A stretch of DNA of 64,000 nucleotides, from assembly GCF_001625305.1 (NCBI RefSeq), contig NW_017803824.1, forward strand, positions 1,379,843-1,443,842. The letters run 5' to 3'. The stretch comes from Branchiostoma belcheri. Lineage: Eukaryota > Chordata > Leptocardii > Amphioxiformes > Branchiostomatidae. The notes beneath the pieces are model-generated. The model was not told the origin of the DNA. It saw only the letters and a list, made by a program, of their open reading frames with translations, and did not search any database. Both the position numbers and the translations under genes were made by a program. Positions 12,101 through 27,100 of this stretch are shown here, piece after piece. Position 1 is the first letter of the stretch; every line of letters starts with the position of its first letter.

Positions 12101-15100
12101 GGAATAGCTCAATACATAACAGACAAATCTCCAGCCATCACATGCTGTTATCTCATATAGGGGAGACTCGGGTAATAAATGCCACATGTAAAAACTCTTG
12201 TCTAGTACAATATCAGTCACATCCCTGCAAATCAATAGAATATGCGAGGTCCACTGTCGATATACCTAGAGTTTGTCCTCTTCTTGATACAATGATGTTC
12301 CTTTGAAGGATTTTATGTGAGCAATTGTACACATTTAAACCCCAACAAAATCAAACGAATTATACTATTGAAGTGGGTAAATTCGTCTTCCATTACCTAA
12401 AAAGAAGAAGTCAAACCCAGTAAAACTATTATATAGCTTGTACCATGTATATTGTAGAATATAGTATAATGTTACGGACGTAGATATAGTCTCACATACC
12501 ATTGTATTTTCTTTCTTATGTTGTTTGTAACTGCAATTAGCCCTCGGGCATGTATTTGCAATAAACTTTCCAATCACTATTCTCACATCAATTGTCCATT
12601 ACTTTGAATGATAAAAAAAGCAACGCTAAGTGTCTGACATCGGTTCAGGGAGCCTGTGCCAATCTATATGATACACTTGAGATGTAAGCTACATCTCCCA
12701 AGGATAATCAATGAAACACACTTCTCCTCAGATATTTCTCTTTCCCTGGGGAGCCGATTCCTTTCCTGGATAGATTATTCAATGGTAAGTACTTCCTCTA
12801 CCTAGCATTTGAACGTGAAAGCTGCAGTAAGGCATTGTTAAATTTAGCCAAAAGCAAAACCTCACAATTATTCAAAGCTGAGCTCTATTGGCAAACAAAT
12901 TAATCCACAAGACGCCGATAAGACAATATAATTAACTCAGAGAGGCTGCAATTCACATTCCATACATTCTATCTATTCTTAAACAGTTGATTCAATACAT
13001 CCTAAATCAAAACACACATATACACATGTAGCACTGTGACATCTTGACAACAGACTGAGTGTGCTTTTGCATGTCAACAAATACCTTGGATGAAAATAAT
13101 CGATGAATACAATATTCTGTGAACTAGTCTGATACTTTAAGGCTTTTTGACAGACTTTGCCTACTGTCTCAATGCTATAAAGAACAGAAATCATTTCCAA
13201 CAACAGCACGAGTATCATTATTGGCATTTTTACTAGCTACAAGCTTCTCAGTAGGACAGATTGTCATCACTATTGACATTAAGCTTTCTGGACATCCCTC
13301 AACTCCTGCTCAAGACAGGAAAATCTATCTGGCAACACCTCTGCTGCAAAGTCTGCCTTGTCCCCCCAATGGCCAGTGTCGGTCATGGGACTAGGTACAT
13401 GTAGGTAGGTAGGTAGAGCACGTCGGTAGAACGTACTGCGCCTGTACAGAACCCTGTATTTTCACAGTTTTCGGTGGATGTTTGGTCAACATTGCATCAG
13501 ACTTTCGCCTGTTGCAGAGGATATACCATTTCCGACATAACATTTGGAAACTACAGACTATTTAATGATGCTCACCTTCTCATTCGGCCTGTCCATGTTG
13601 TCTCTGCTCTTGTCAGACTCTGTCGACACGTCCAGCTCAGTCGAGCCTTCAAGTTCACTGTCAGGTTTGTCACTTCTGAGGGGAAGAAGAATGTGCATCA
13701 AGGCTAAATCATGAACTTATATACTGCCAATTGTAAAATTCCCGGCAGTCTTCGATAAAGTTGTTCCGTGCCGGGCCGTACCGTAAAGGGCTTCCATGGC
13801 TTCCGTATAACAATTCGAACGCATTTTGCCCTAACCACGTGCGCTGCTTTTGAAAATTCGAATACAGGATTTGGATTTTGGAATTGCCTTTTGGATAATT
13901 ATGCCAAATTTGAGAGAACTTTATGGCAACATTGGTACCTGAGTTAAAAGTTGCAATAAATCTAGCAAGGAATTGAACTAACTAAAGAAACACTTAATCT
14001 TTACCTGAGACAGTCCTTTAGTGAGTGAGTGTGTATGATATACGTCACTGTGGCATCTGTCTATCTACGACATTTTCACTGAGAACATTTCCTTTGTGAG
14101 AAGGACTGCCACTAATCTCATTTCACAGCCTCGTTATCGCCCGGTTAAGTGACCCTTTCTCACACCACCCCGTCCAAATGGATTGCTTTCTTATCGTAAA
14201 AATCTCAACGGCAGACCTTGTAAATCTTGCTTATCTGCGGATCAATTGATTTCGGCTAAGCGTGATACATGCCAGTCATTTACATTCTGTTAGCCGACGT
14301 TCTCACTATGAGACCGACAGAAAGAGATTATTTCAGACAGTTACCACAATTTCTCCATCTTTTCATCATTTAGAAGATCACCAAACGACTGCGTTTCTAC
14401 TAAGATCTCAAAACCCACTCATTACGCAGGATGTGGTCCTCACTATGAGACCGACAGAAAAAGATTATTTCAGACAGTTACCACAATTTCTCCATCTTTT
14501 CATCGTCTAGAAGATCACCAAACGACTACGTTTCTACTAAGATCACAAAACCCACTCATTACGCAGAATGTGGTCCTCACTATGAGACCGACAGAGAGAG
14601 ATTATTTCAAACAGTTACCACAATTTCTCCATCTTTTCATCATTTAGAAGATCACCAAACGACTACGTTTCTACTAAGATCACAAAACCCAAAGACTATT
14701 CATTATCCACTGCCTTCAAAGAAGAAGTCAAACCTCATGATAGCTAGCGTAGTAGTAGAAGTATAAGTTTTTAACAGAGAGTGGTTGTCTGTCTCCTATT
14801 TGTATTATACCAAATAGTACCTTTGACTGTAAATTAAAGCAATTAGCCTTCGGGCATGATTTTGCAAATGAAGTCTACATCGGGGCATTACAACCATCCC
14901 TCAACAGAGACGGGGGTCGCCACAGACTTTCTGCAACCTATGATCCACTGCTCACGGAGTCACGTGTGTTATCTGCGTGACGTCACGGAAGCGGTGGGTT
15001 GCTCATTCCTTGACAAAGACTGGAGTTGTACAGTCTAAAATTTGGGTGAGTCCAATTTGTTGTGTTGGAAATAACAGCTTAAACTTGCTTCATAATGATT

Positions 15101-18100
15101 ATTTTCTACCAACAAAGATGAACTTTTAAGAAAAGTTTTTACCCGCAGTTTTTGGAGGGCGAGGACTCGCATTCGCTGGTGCTGTCCTTCCTGATCTTCT
15201 GTTGTTTGTTACCCAGCATATCTTTCACCACAGCGATGTCATGGTCCATCTTAAATACATCCTTATACAGAAGCTCATACACAATAGCTGTAGGGACAAG
15301 AACAAAAAGTAGCAGTGATTTTGCATGTCAATCAATAGTTTGTGCTTATAAACCTGCATTTCCCCTCTGGTCTCTCAGTCACTGACGAAAGCTAGTGGAT
15401 ACTAGCTGAAACGTCTGACGTTTTCAAAATCATATCCAGTTGCTTGAGTAACTGCTTTTTGGCGTATCTAATTACCTGGATGTCTAACCTTCATTTAGTA
15501 GTAGTGATTGGTTTTATTTCTCATTGAAAGAAAGTTTACAGTGTCGCAGTGCAACGGTGTGATCCACGCACTGAATTGCACTGGTAAAACAATTGGACAA
15601 ATACATGTGTAGTTTATGTCTAAAAGAATTATTAGGATAAAAGTTTGTTAAATACATTTGCTGTGGTAGATACAATAAAGAATACATTTCAAAAAGAACA
15701 ACAAAGGTCACATTGGCAGGCATTGATCTTACTTTGATGTCAAGGTCAAAAAGGCAGAGAAGACAAATCTATAAAAGGATTATCAGATGAGGGTTGGTCG
15801 TAAAAATCCTTTGAATTCAAAGGTTGTCTGTCCCTGTTTCTGGGATGTGATTGAATGTGGAGATTTTAACCACTGGCAAAACATTTTTCATCCATGCTTC
15901 CTCTCTTACTTGACTACTGGAGCAAGTACTCTTGTGGAATCTACATTGATTAATGATGCAGTGATAAAACGATTAATCTGATTTCCAAAAAGTTTCATCA
16001 GGCTATAGGATACAGCGGTTTTCTTTCACACAACCAATATTGTCTCTTACCTTGCTTACATTTCGGTGTCTATCAGACATCTTCCTCAGAGCTTATATAG
16101 CAGCAAGAAGCAGAACTCTGGTTAGAAGCTCTGAGGAAGATGTCTGATAGACACTGAAACATAACCCTGGTAAGAGACAATATTGGTTGACTGTGTGAAA
16201 GAAAACCCCTATATCCGGATTTATCTTGATATTTGTTGAAAAGAATAAATGTGGAGGCACTTACATTGGCACATAGCAGCATCTATCTGAAACTGTTTGG
16301 GATACACACTGTCGTAGTGATTGCCGTGGGAGAAGCATAGCACAACCTGAAACAGAAACAATGGTGATAAGTTCAGGGTCTGCTTTTCCGAGACATTTAT
16401 CTATTAGAAAGTAATTACCACCCCCAATTGTGTTCCTATCTGTATCTGTATCGGTATATCCAGTAAAACCACCCTTCAGCGTAACACACCAGCTTACGAA
16501 GGCACGCGGCGTGGCGGCAGCTGGCTACATTACACCGAACGACTTGTCACACCTAACTCTTGAACATCTAACTCTAAACATTGTTTGAAGATATCTAGTA
16601 TCACATATGATTATGTTTCAGTCTTAAGATAAATCATGTATCAGTTCTTTTTCAGACAAAAAAGACAATTATGGTAACCAATACACGAGTGCAAAGTTGT
16701 AGACAGCAATATCCAAGAACATTTTCAGGGAATAAAATAGCTTTAAAAAAAAAAGAACTCCAGGGTCTCATATGCATCCTTAGGCTGTCCAATTTGACCT
16801 TTTTCTAGGCAAGAATCTTTCTTGCTAATCTTCTATAGCCTTAACAGCTTAGAAGACTCCCCAGACTGTGCATGTTTGATCTTCTTATTACATGTTACTG
16901 ACTCCCTACTAGGGCAAAGGACATGTACCGCTATTTATGTCATACCTGGGCCGCGATAACAATTTCAGTTCAATACGGGCTGGTACCTTGGGTGATACAC
17001 GTCAATACACCGTGTTGTATTCTATACTTAGGTGCCTTCACCAAACTCTTCTTGAAGCCATGAAATCTCCCGAAACACCACACCAGTGACATTATTCCTT
17101 CATCTTCCTTACATGTATGTCAGCCCTTTGGACTTTAGGCTCAGCCTGGAACGTATACTTTGGGTGACACACGTCAATATACCGTGTTGTATTCTATACT
17201 TAGCTGCCTTCTCCAAACCCTTCTTGAAGCCATGAAATCTACCGAAACATCACACCTGACGCTATCCCCTTCATCTTCCTCATGTCAGTCCTTTGGAGGG
17301 AGCTAATGTTGTGTATCAGGGAAAGGGCCCATGATTCCGTGCAAGACATTTTCATCCATCACCATAACTCCTCTGCCACTATCTACATCAGCCACACAAA
17401 CATGATTTTACGGATGGCACCCACTGGCACATTGATTTGGACATCTCAGTGTTACTGTTAAAAATACCCACCCGCAGTCTGCATTTTACAGAGACATTTT
17501 TAATATTGCAGAAGAAATATTAAGCAACCTACAATTTTGCAAACTGAAAAAAATCAGGCTAGGGATTCAATGGTGATGGCATAATATTGTAAGTTGAAGA
17601 GCTTAAAATTTGTGGTTACTCTGTATACTATGACTCTAGTAATTTTGCATGTGTTCTTCAATTTCATATAAAATGTTAGCAAACGTGCAATTTTGCATAT
17701 GCCAAGCGTTTACAAATGTAGGTCCAGACTTTTTATTTACAAAAAGTATTTCTTAACTGCAAAACAAAATATTGACATTTTGCAATATTGCAGAACAATG
17801 AAAAAAAGCATTTCTACCACTGGACATATTTCTCCAAAAATGTAAATGTAGTTTTTCTCTTCTAAAGAAAAGCAGTGCTTGTATACCAGGAACATTTACT
17901 GTAAAAATCTAGAATTTCCTGGGAGTCCTACTAAAATGTATGAGTCATTGAAAATTTATGTGCCCAGACAAATGGCCACATCGTAAAACAGCCATGATGG
18001 GAGCTGAATTGATGGCTTTTTTTTTTCAACTCACATCAAATTTCAGGTTTCTGAGGATGTCATGCAAAAAATTGATATCATATTGCCTTACATAATCTGC

Positions 18101-21100
18101 CCACCACCTACATATACCAGGGCTGGAAACACTGAGTGCATGTGCACCTTAGTGCACTCAAATTTGGAGCTGTGCACCCAATTTTTTTCATAGGTTTAGA
18201 TATGTAAAGATGTTAAAACATCTAAGTGTCAGAAAAATTATAAAATCATTGTTATAATATACTTATCTAGTACTTTTCTTTAGAACTGAAACATAATAAG
18301 TTTTTGCTGACATTCTACCTATTTTATCTTATGTGGTGCACTGCACCTGTGCACTTATTCCCAAAACTGAATTTCGAGCCCTGTATACTAACACCTTACC
18401 TTACCCTGGGTCCATTACTTCCCCTTGAGATTGAAACCAAATCTTAGCTAATAGCACAGCTCCTAATCCGGTCGATACAGTATATCAGATGCTACGGGGG
18501 ATACAAAATATGATATCTAATATAATACAGCTGGATGACAGATGCGCAAGAACATACCTTCAGGTGAATCTTTGCGATAAGAAAAGTTCAAAAGGTCGCC
18601 GCGCGAAGTAATGATACTGTCGGGTTTTGGAAAGGTTGGCCCTGATGACAATCTCTGCTATGATTACTGGCTGGCGTTGTCCATTTGTTCTCATTATGGA
18701 ATTAGAGTCAACTCCCTCAGGTATCTCATCACCCCACAAGTAACCCAGCATAAGCACCGAGAGACACTTCTGAGGCCTAGGAAAAAAATGTTGTGTTTCC
18801 TGTTTCAGTCCTGAAAAATTAGGGTAGGTAGGTAGGGATGGTATTTTTTTATTAAACTTTGGCAACCTCCAATGACTGAATTTATACAGATTACAGTCAG
18901 AGAATTCAAAGTAAAACTTGCATGAGGACTCATTAAGCATAATTATTTTCAATGTCAATGCTGAAAAACTGATTGTACAAGGTTTCACCACTCGTGTGTC
19001 AGATCATGGAGCTAAAAATGACAAATTTATGTCTCTTAGCTTGCATGGGTCCACCCAAAAAAATGCCAGGGTCAGCAGTTTTTTCTAGGGTCGGTCGGGA
19101 GACAGGAAACACAACATGTTTTTTCCCAGGCCTAAACCCACCATAAGGCCACACCAATTTAATTTCTTGGTTAACGGATTCGCCACTTCATTTTTTTCTG
19201 ATTTGCAAATAAAAATAAAAAAATCAGAATCAACGGCAAAATGCTCATATTTTGCCCTGAACAATTGAGAACAGTCCTTTACATCCTAATTGTTACAGTT
19301 ATTCTATCTTTCAATGCAATGGTATCATTACAAGTTCAAAATTCATTGTTTAAATTTTGAACCAGCCTGGTGTGTTGACTTCATGGCTCCTATCGTACCA
19401 TTTTGGGCCATAATAGGATGCCTAGGCCTGTTTTTATTTTTTTCGCCCGCCCGCTCCATTATTTTTCTAGAAAATCCGTTAACCAAGAAATTAAATTGGT
19501 GTGGCCTAACCCACCATAAGCACTGGGAGACACTTGTAACAAATGAGCTTGATTCTAATCTCCTACAAGTGAAGATTAACATCGTACCCGAGAACCTATT
19601 ATGTGGATCACCGCCTGGGAGTTAATTTACCTATCTGGTGGCAATTCTTGCTCGGCTATTTGCAGCAGTTATCGTGTAATTTTCACCACTTTTACTCTGG
19701 TTTCCATTACAGGCATAATTCCTCTTTTTACCACCCATGCCATCATACTGTTATATGACTCAACCCGTTATATATGCGGAGCCCGGGTTTACAGTTTTCA
19801 ATCTCTTCCTTTTTCAATCTGCTTATTTGTTTCATGATTCCAACACTAATATCGGACTCATAAAGATGAACCCACTACGCTTATACTGCACTTACCTATC
19901 AATACATTTTAAGTCCTATCCCAAGTTTCATATATTTACATTATAGTCAGAACTCCATTATAATTATATAGGATAGTGATCCTGATAGGGACTAGAAGAT
20001 GAAGTGCTGGAAAAACAGCACTTAATAAAGAGGTTAGCCAGTGCTAAAAATGAGTCTGGCTCAGCAGATTATCTCTAAAACTTGTCTTGTAAAAGAAATG
20101 GTTACTTAAAATCACTCAGTGGCAAATTGTAGGCTTTTATGAGTCATGTTACGCTTTTAACCTATTTGCATACTGCACCTTGCTGTACCCAAAACCCTTC
20201 TACCTTTATCAGTGCTCTCCACAAGCAATGAAATAAGGGTGCTCCCCCTCTCCCCAAAATCCTAGCACCTCTCCCAAAATGTGTAAATTTAAGGTTTTTC
20301 TCTTAGTTTTTTCATGAAAATTTGTTGATTTTTCATCAACCTTATAGGGAGCACCTCTGCCCTAAGAATTTCTGGGTAGACCCTTACATCTCCACCTTTC
20401 GGCCCATTGTGTTCCCAGCTGTCTTTAAGCTCCCGACTTTTATTGTAAAAAAAAATGGTTACTTAAAATCCCTCAGTGGCAAATTGCAGGTTTTTATGAG
20501 TCACATTAACCTACCGGGTATTTACATACTGCAAAATCTGTCTACCTTCACACCTCCACCTTTCCTTTCCACCCATTGTGTTCTATCTTGAAATCTTCGC
20601 CTTTCCTTTCAAATTTTTCAGTCTGCAAAATTGCAGGCTGCTTAATTTTTGTTCTCTTGTACTGAAAATGTCTCTGCAAAATGCAGACGGCAGATGGGTC
20701 TTTCTAACACTGTTCACATCTCCACCTTTCCTTTCCACCTACTGTGCTCTAAATCTTCACCTTTCCTTAATTTCATCCCATTGTCGTTCCCAGCTGTCTT
20801 CCCTCCCGTCACCTTTATCAGCCCTCCCCATGACGATGCTTACCTTATCTTTGAAGCCATTCTCTGTCACTCTGGCTGGAGGTCTGCCCACGTCCTGGTA
20901 GATGATGAAGTCACACCTGCATCACACATAAACACCACCAGTCATGACACGACGCGGAGCAAACCACTCCTGCTACAGGTAAGAACCACACACAATCTAT
21001 CTATCTCTCCCTTACAGTATTGACGGAGTGGTGACACATTCATCAAATGACTCATCATCCGTATACTGCTCCATACCGTAACCGAAGCGCATAATCAATG

Positions 21101-24100
21101 CCACATGAATGTGTAATGCGGTTGCACAGATAACTGAAAAGAATAAATGAAAAGATGGCTGGAGAATGGGTAACGTTACCAGTATCAAACGATTCATCTC
21201 TCACCTGAAAAATGTTACCAACCGAGGGGGAGTGAACCTAACCATGTATCACGGTGTCATGTCGCGGGGACTGTTATAATATCACATGACCCGCAGGGTG
21301 CCACACGGCAGGCTCCCTCCTAACCGGCCCTCTGCCCAGCCCACTTTAATCCGTAACAAAGCCAACCAATTACGGCGCAGGCCCACCTGTAAGCACTCCC
21401 CCGGGAGCCATCTTTCACTTGCTAAATTGCCTAATCCGACCACACAGGTGCTACATTTAAGTCGGCAAATGTGCACGCTCTTACGGAAGCGCCCGTAAAA
21501 TACGGTCCCACAAACCACCAGATTAACGAGGGCCCATCTACGTACGTCCCCCCTGTTTCTGTTCTTCATTTCGTGACCACGGGGCTGCCACGAGACAAGA
21601 TGGGTCTGGGGATTTCTCGGGGAAAGTGATGAAGAGGAATGGAGGAATGTGGTTAAACACCTGCTGCGTTTGCCTAATAACACGCGACACTCGCAGGAGG
21701 ACTCCCTGTAATTTTACTCATCTGGAATCAGTATAATGTGTCAGATGAGGCAGGTAATATAGTCACAACCCGACTCCTCGACACTGAACAGTCGATATTT
21801 ATGGTTCAATTTACGCCGAAGTGGAGCTGCAAACGATCACAAGTTATCGAGTACTATCAAACAGTCACCGGGTATCTACCACCCACACGGTCACATCTTT
21901 ACTTCACTCTTCTGCAAAGCACATTCCAGTATTTTCAAGTCATCTATCATACAAAAATTCCAAAATTTCTCATAAACTGCTCAAAATCTTCTGTTCTGCA
22001 GACACATCAGTCAACAGATTTTGTCCCAACCTCCGTTCGAAAGCGATGCATTGTCTACGATTCAGTAGCATCACACAAAAATTCTCATAATTTCTCATAA
22101 ACTGCTCAAAATCTTCTCTTCTGCAGAGACATCAGTCAACAGATTTTGTCCCAACCTCCGTTCGAAAGCGATGCATTGTCTACGATTCAGTACAAACCCA
22201 GCATAAGAGGCAGATTGCCAATAATTCTTCTCCCCGTATTGTACACACTGTCAAGCCCAGGAAGACCCTGGATCCAAAATTTGTCATAAACTGCTCAAAA
22301 TCGTCTGTTCTACAGAAACATCAGTCAAAAGATTTTGTCCCTAATATACATGTACCTCCATTTGAAAGCAATGCATTGTTTGTCTACGATTCAGTAGCAT
22401 CACGCAAAAATTCCAAAATTGCTCATAAACTGCTCAAAATCTTCTGTTCTACAGAAACATCAATCAACAGATTCTGTCCCTTATATACATGTACATCCGT
22501 TTGAAAGCGATGCATTGTCTACGATTCAGTTTGCCAATAATTCTTCTCTCCGCATTGTACACACTGACAAGCCCAGGAAGACCCTAGATCCAAAATTTCT
22601 CATAAACTGCTCAAAATCGTCTGTTCTACAGAAACATCAGTCAAAAGATTTTGTCCCTTATATACATGTACCTCCGTTTGAAAGCGATGCATTGTCTACG
22701 ATTCAGTTTGCCAATAATTCTTCTCCCCGTATTGTACACACTGTCAAGCCCAAGAAGACCCCGGATCTTCTTGTCAGAATAATGGATGGTAATGGATCTG
22801 GGCAGCGGAATGGTAGAAACAAACAGGTGTGCCAAATGTACTTAATGTACGGGTGCTTAGGCTTGCCTTACGGGGAAAACCACAGACTGCAGCACAGGAT
22901 TACCTGACAGGGTGACACTTTGGGGGCTGCTGTAATGTTTCAAACCATTTTGTTGTCCTCTGACAATTTTCAAATCTTCTCTTTTGGTACCAAAACAAGT
23001 GCTAAAACAAGCTATATAGCCATTTCTCTTGAGTAAACAATCCTACTCTTTTCGTATATTCTCTAATTTCCACACAAAAGTTATGTCACAGTACCTGTGG
23101 GGCTGCTGTAATGGTCTAAACCATTTCATTGTCCTCTGACAATTTTCAAATCTTCTCTTTTGGTGCCAAAACAAGTGCTAAAACAAGTTAACTTATATAG
23201 CTATTTCTCTTGAGTAACAATCCTGTTCTTTTTGCATATTCTCCAATTTTCAAATAAAAGTTATGTGACGGTACCTGTCCTTGGTGCTGAATTGTTGGTG
23301 AATTGTAACACACTTGGTTGGGATAAAACTGGGACAAGATACTTCATACCATAGACAAGATCTAAATTAGAAAGTTATATTCTCCAATTTTGAAACAAAA
23401 GTTATGTCATGGTACCTGTCCTTGGTGCTGAATTGTTGGTGAATTGGAACACACTTGGTTGGGATAAAATTGGGACAAAATACTTCACAGCATTAACAAC
23501 ACATACACTGGAAAGAAGCCAGTAAGAGTCTAGGACTGTTTTATAATGAATATCTAACCAGCCAAAGACTCAGTGTACACATGTGAAGATCCTGCCAACT
23601 TTACGAGAACATCCATTAGATCAATCCGCTCCTTTCACCTATGCTACATTCCCTGATGGCTCAGAGGTTACAAAAACAGATTGGAGAACAAAAATGTCAA
23701 TATCTGGAGGAGAAACCCATCCATTCCAATCCAGTCTAAGCCAGAGGTGAAAATTAACTTTGTCAAACAAACTTAATCATCAGATGAAACATTATCAACC
23801 TATACAGTGTGCGAGAGAAAGAGAGGCTTGGCAAATTGTTCCCTTCTTTTAGCTAAAAAGACTTTCATGAAAGCAAACAAAGGGCTGACTTTCATTACAA
23901 TGACAGATGCACTCACGCATCCGTAGCTTCAATAATAAATACACTAATCAAACAGTGAATCACTACAGATTAAGATACGAAGGACCATTAATTATATAAA
24001 CGAAGTAAGAGTTTCAACAACACTTACTTGTACATCAACGACAAAGCACTGATCTCCACTTGGCCTGCCCATTCCTGGAAGAACAAAAAACAACAAAACA

Positions 24101-27100
24101 ATTCAGTCCCTGTTCTTTTCATAACTTAAACCCACAGGAATCAAGGAACCAAGGATAACTGTGACAAGTCAGCGTGCCAAAAATGTCTGCCACCCGTGTC
24201 ACCACCGGGCTCCGAGATCAATAGAACGGCTGTAAAATAGATACAAAGGTTAACAGGCATGGGCGGCGGCCTTACAACATGATACATGACGAGATTGGCT
24301 TGTTATCGTAGATGGGGAAAATACTGGGTTGAAAGGGTCCAGCTAATCAGCTCTCCTGCCTGGCCATCTCAAAATAGCCAGGTTGTGTAGAGGCCAACCA
24401 ATATTGACCCTGGACACAATGGACAGTGTAGGAGGGACACACAATAACAGTAAAGGTCTAGAGATCAATTGGATGATGCACAGTTACTGCGGTCGCCCAG
24501 TTATACCTGCAACGGTAAATTTCAATGTGTGTTTTTCTTCTGTGTCGAACTGCATAGAAGTTATGGCAGCTTTTGTAAATTTGTTGGATATATGCCAGTG
24601 TCTAATGAGAGAGTAGGGAGCCATCATTTACCATCAGGAACAACATTTTGGAAACAAACGGCACACACCTTTTAGTGTTAAGCCATATGTCGTGTAAGTG
24701 TTACGGTATAAGAAAACACATTCAAGCTGTTAAGCTAGCTAGGGACGTTTAGTACAATAGAAAAGATTAACAACCCATACCCTGTTTAAGAGTTTCTTTA
24801 AAATTACTTTGAATTGTTGATATGGCATAAACAAATGCATTCCTGCCTTTTAATAAGATAGACATTGAATAAACCAAGACCATCAAATATTTCACACAAG
24901 TTTTGAAAAAGACAGCAACAACAGACGCTGTACACAGTTTTCCTTTTTGAAATACTTTGCTTTTGATCAAAAATATTTTTAAAAAAGGAATCACATTTTT
25001 TTAGCCCAACATATTCAATTGTGGTGATAACATCTTAGTAATACATAGAAGGCAAACAGAGTTCAAACTGGCAAGTTTAGCCATACGTCTCAGCCAGTCT
25101 GATATGGAGGAGGAATGCTATTGAGAGATGAAAATTCCCTCTGGTCTGGAAACTTAGTCCCACCTCTAATATTGTACACACACACACACATTTACATATC
25201 AGCTCCCTCGGTAGAACTCATTTTTGAGTCAATTAATTTTCTTGCTTTCAGGATCCACCATTCTAGTTCTAAACATAATGAGGGAAAAATGATACAGAGA
25301 TGATACTAATTGTTTCACGTAATTTATCATTCCAAAACTGTTAATATAAAAAAAATTAATATGGATGTACCATATCTACTGTTTTCCCCTACTGTCATGT
25401 GTAAGGTACTTAATATTAAAGGTGCTTAAGTCATTTTCCCCTTCAATATCTAATGTTATGAGATACACTGAAAACTGCTATTTCAATTATGATGGCATAA
25501 TATGAATCCAAAATTGAATTTGTAGAAATATGTTGCTGAGACATAATATTATTCACAGGGAAACATGATTTTGTGACGATTATCTATCTAGCTCCCGGCC
25601 AACTTTAAGGTAATTTGTAACAATACCCAAGCAGCTAAATCCTGTGGCTTAAATGCAAAGTGTAAACCATTTGCTACACAATATCACCATTTTACTGGCG
25701 GTATGCCAACATGATAATTTCCTGGCTGCAATCCTAGCTACTTTGGCCGAGGAAAAAAAAATGTTGTGTTTCCTGTTTCAGTCCTGAAAAAATTAGGGTC
25801 GGTAGGTAGGGATTATCTTTTTTTTTTACTTCAGTGATATCTACATAGGGTCCAACTAATACAATACAGTTTAACAAAGTAAAACTTGCATGAGGACACT
25901 TTTATTTTCAATGTCAATGTTAGAAAACCAATTGTATGACGTTTTAGCATTCAGGTCTCAGATCATGAAGCTAGTAAAGGTTGATCAGCTCGAAAAATTA
26001 TATGTCCCATGCTGGGGTCCACCCCCCCAAAAAAGTCGGTCAGCAGGCTTTTCTAGGGTCGGTTGAGAAAAAGGAAACACAACATTTTTTTTCCTAGGCC
26101 TTTATTTGCAGTCCTCATCATTGTAACAGTCTGCAGTTTGTGGCTTCAGGTGGCGTAGTGGTATAGCGTTCGACTATAAAATGGCGAGACTCGGGTTCGA
26201 TCCAGAGTTGCACCCGGAACATGTCTGGACATGTGCCCCGACGTTGTGCCCTTGGGGAAGGCACTTAACATGACTTTCCTCACTCCACCCAGGTGTGAAT
26301 GGGTACCTAATTTCAGTTATTATAAAAGGAAAGTCGTATTGAGGTCACCTGGTGGCGCCGAATGGCAGCCCCACAGACCCTTGCGACAGTTCCACAAAAG
26401 TGTGTGGAGCAAATATGTTATATGTATCATGGGTATTATGTGATTGTAAACCCTGTATAATTCAGTGCTATAAAAGGCTGATATTGCATGGGTAACGTTT
26501 GACCAATAAATCAAAAGACTGGCTCCTTTCAATCTCAATTGTCTACAATACTGGCCTATCAAATGCTCATTTCTTCAGACTTAACAGATCTAAAACTTGT
26601 CTTCAACCTCCAAGGTACATATCTAAGAGCATGGTGTGAAAAACATCGATCAAATTCTCTGGCTTCTGTTCTTGAAAAAAGATGAAGAATACATTTCCCC
26701 TGAAAGTAATTGGACCAATTTCCTTTCCCAAGACTTCCTACTTATCAGTCAGATGAGCAGCTTACAGGTTCTTGACCCCAAATCAGGGCAGCGGGAGACA
26801 GACAGAGCGTGACAAGACTTTACAAATGCAGTGTAGAAATCCCTTTTTTTTCAATACAGCAGAATGTCACAGTATTGTTTTGTAATATGGTAGTACTTTC
26901 TGCAAATACACATCTTTAAGCCGTGACTCAAACCCATACAAAATCGTTTGTTGGCAAACATTTTACATGCAATTTGAAAAACACATGCATAACTAATACA
27001 TTAAGTCAGTAGTAAGCCAAAAAGCTCCTAAACAATATTATACAGACACAATTGAATCCCTAGCCTGTTTTTTTTCAGTCTGCAAAGTTGCAGGTTGCTT

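Noticed and set aside
14262-14510. Open frame in OTUD4 intron 7
   Set aside because: It is the 137-bp tandem repeat read in one frame.
18560-18991. 143-residue minus-strand open frame
   Set aside because: It crosses the end of MITE family D and has no recognisable domain.
26149-26220. tRNA gene
   Set aside because: A and B boxes are present but the acceptor and anticodon stems do not close, and a SINE body follows.
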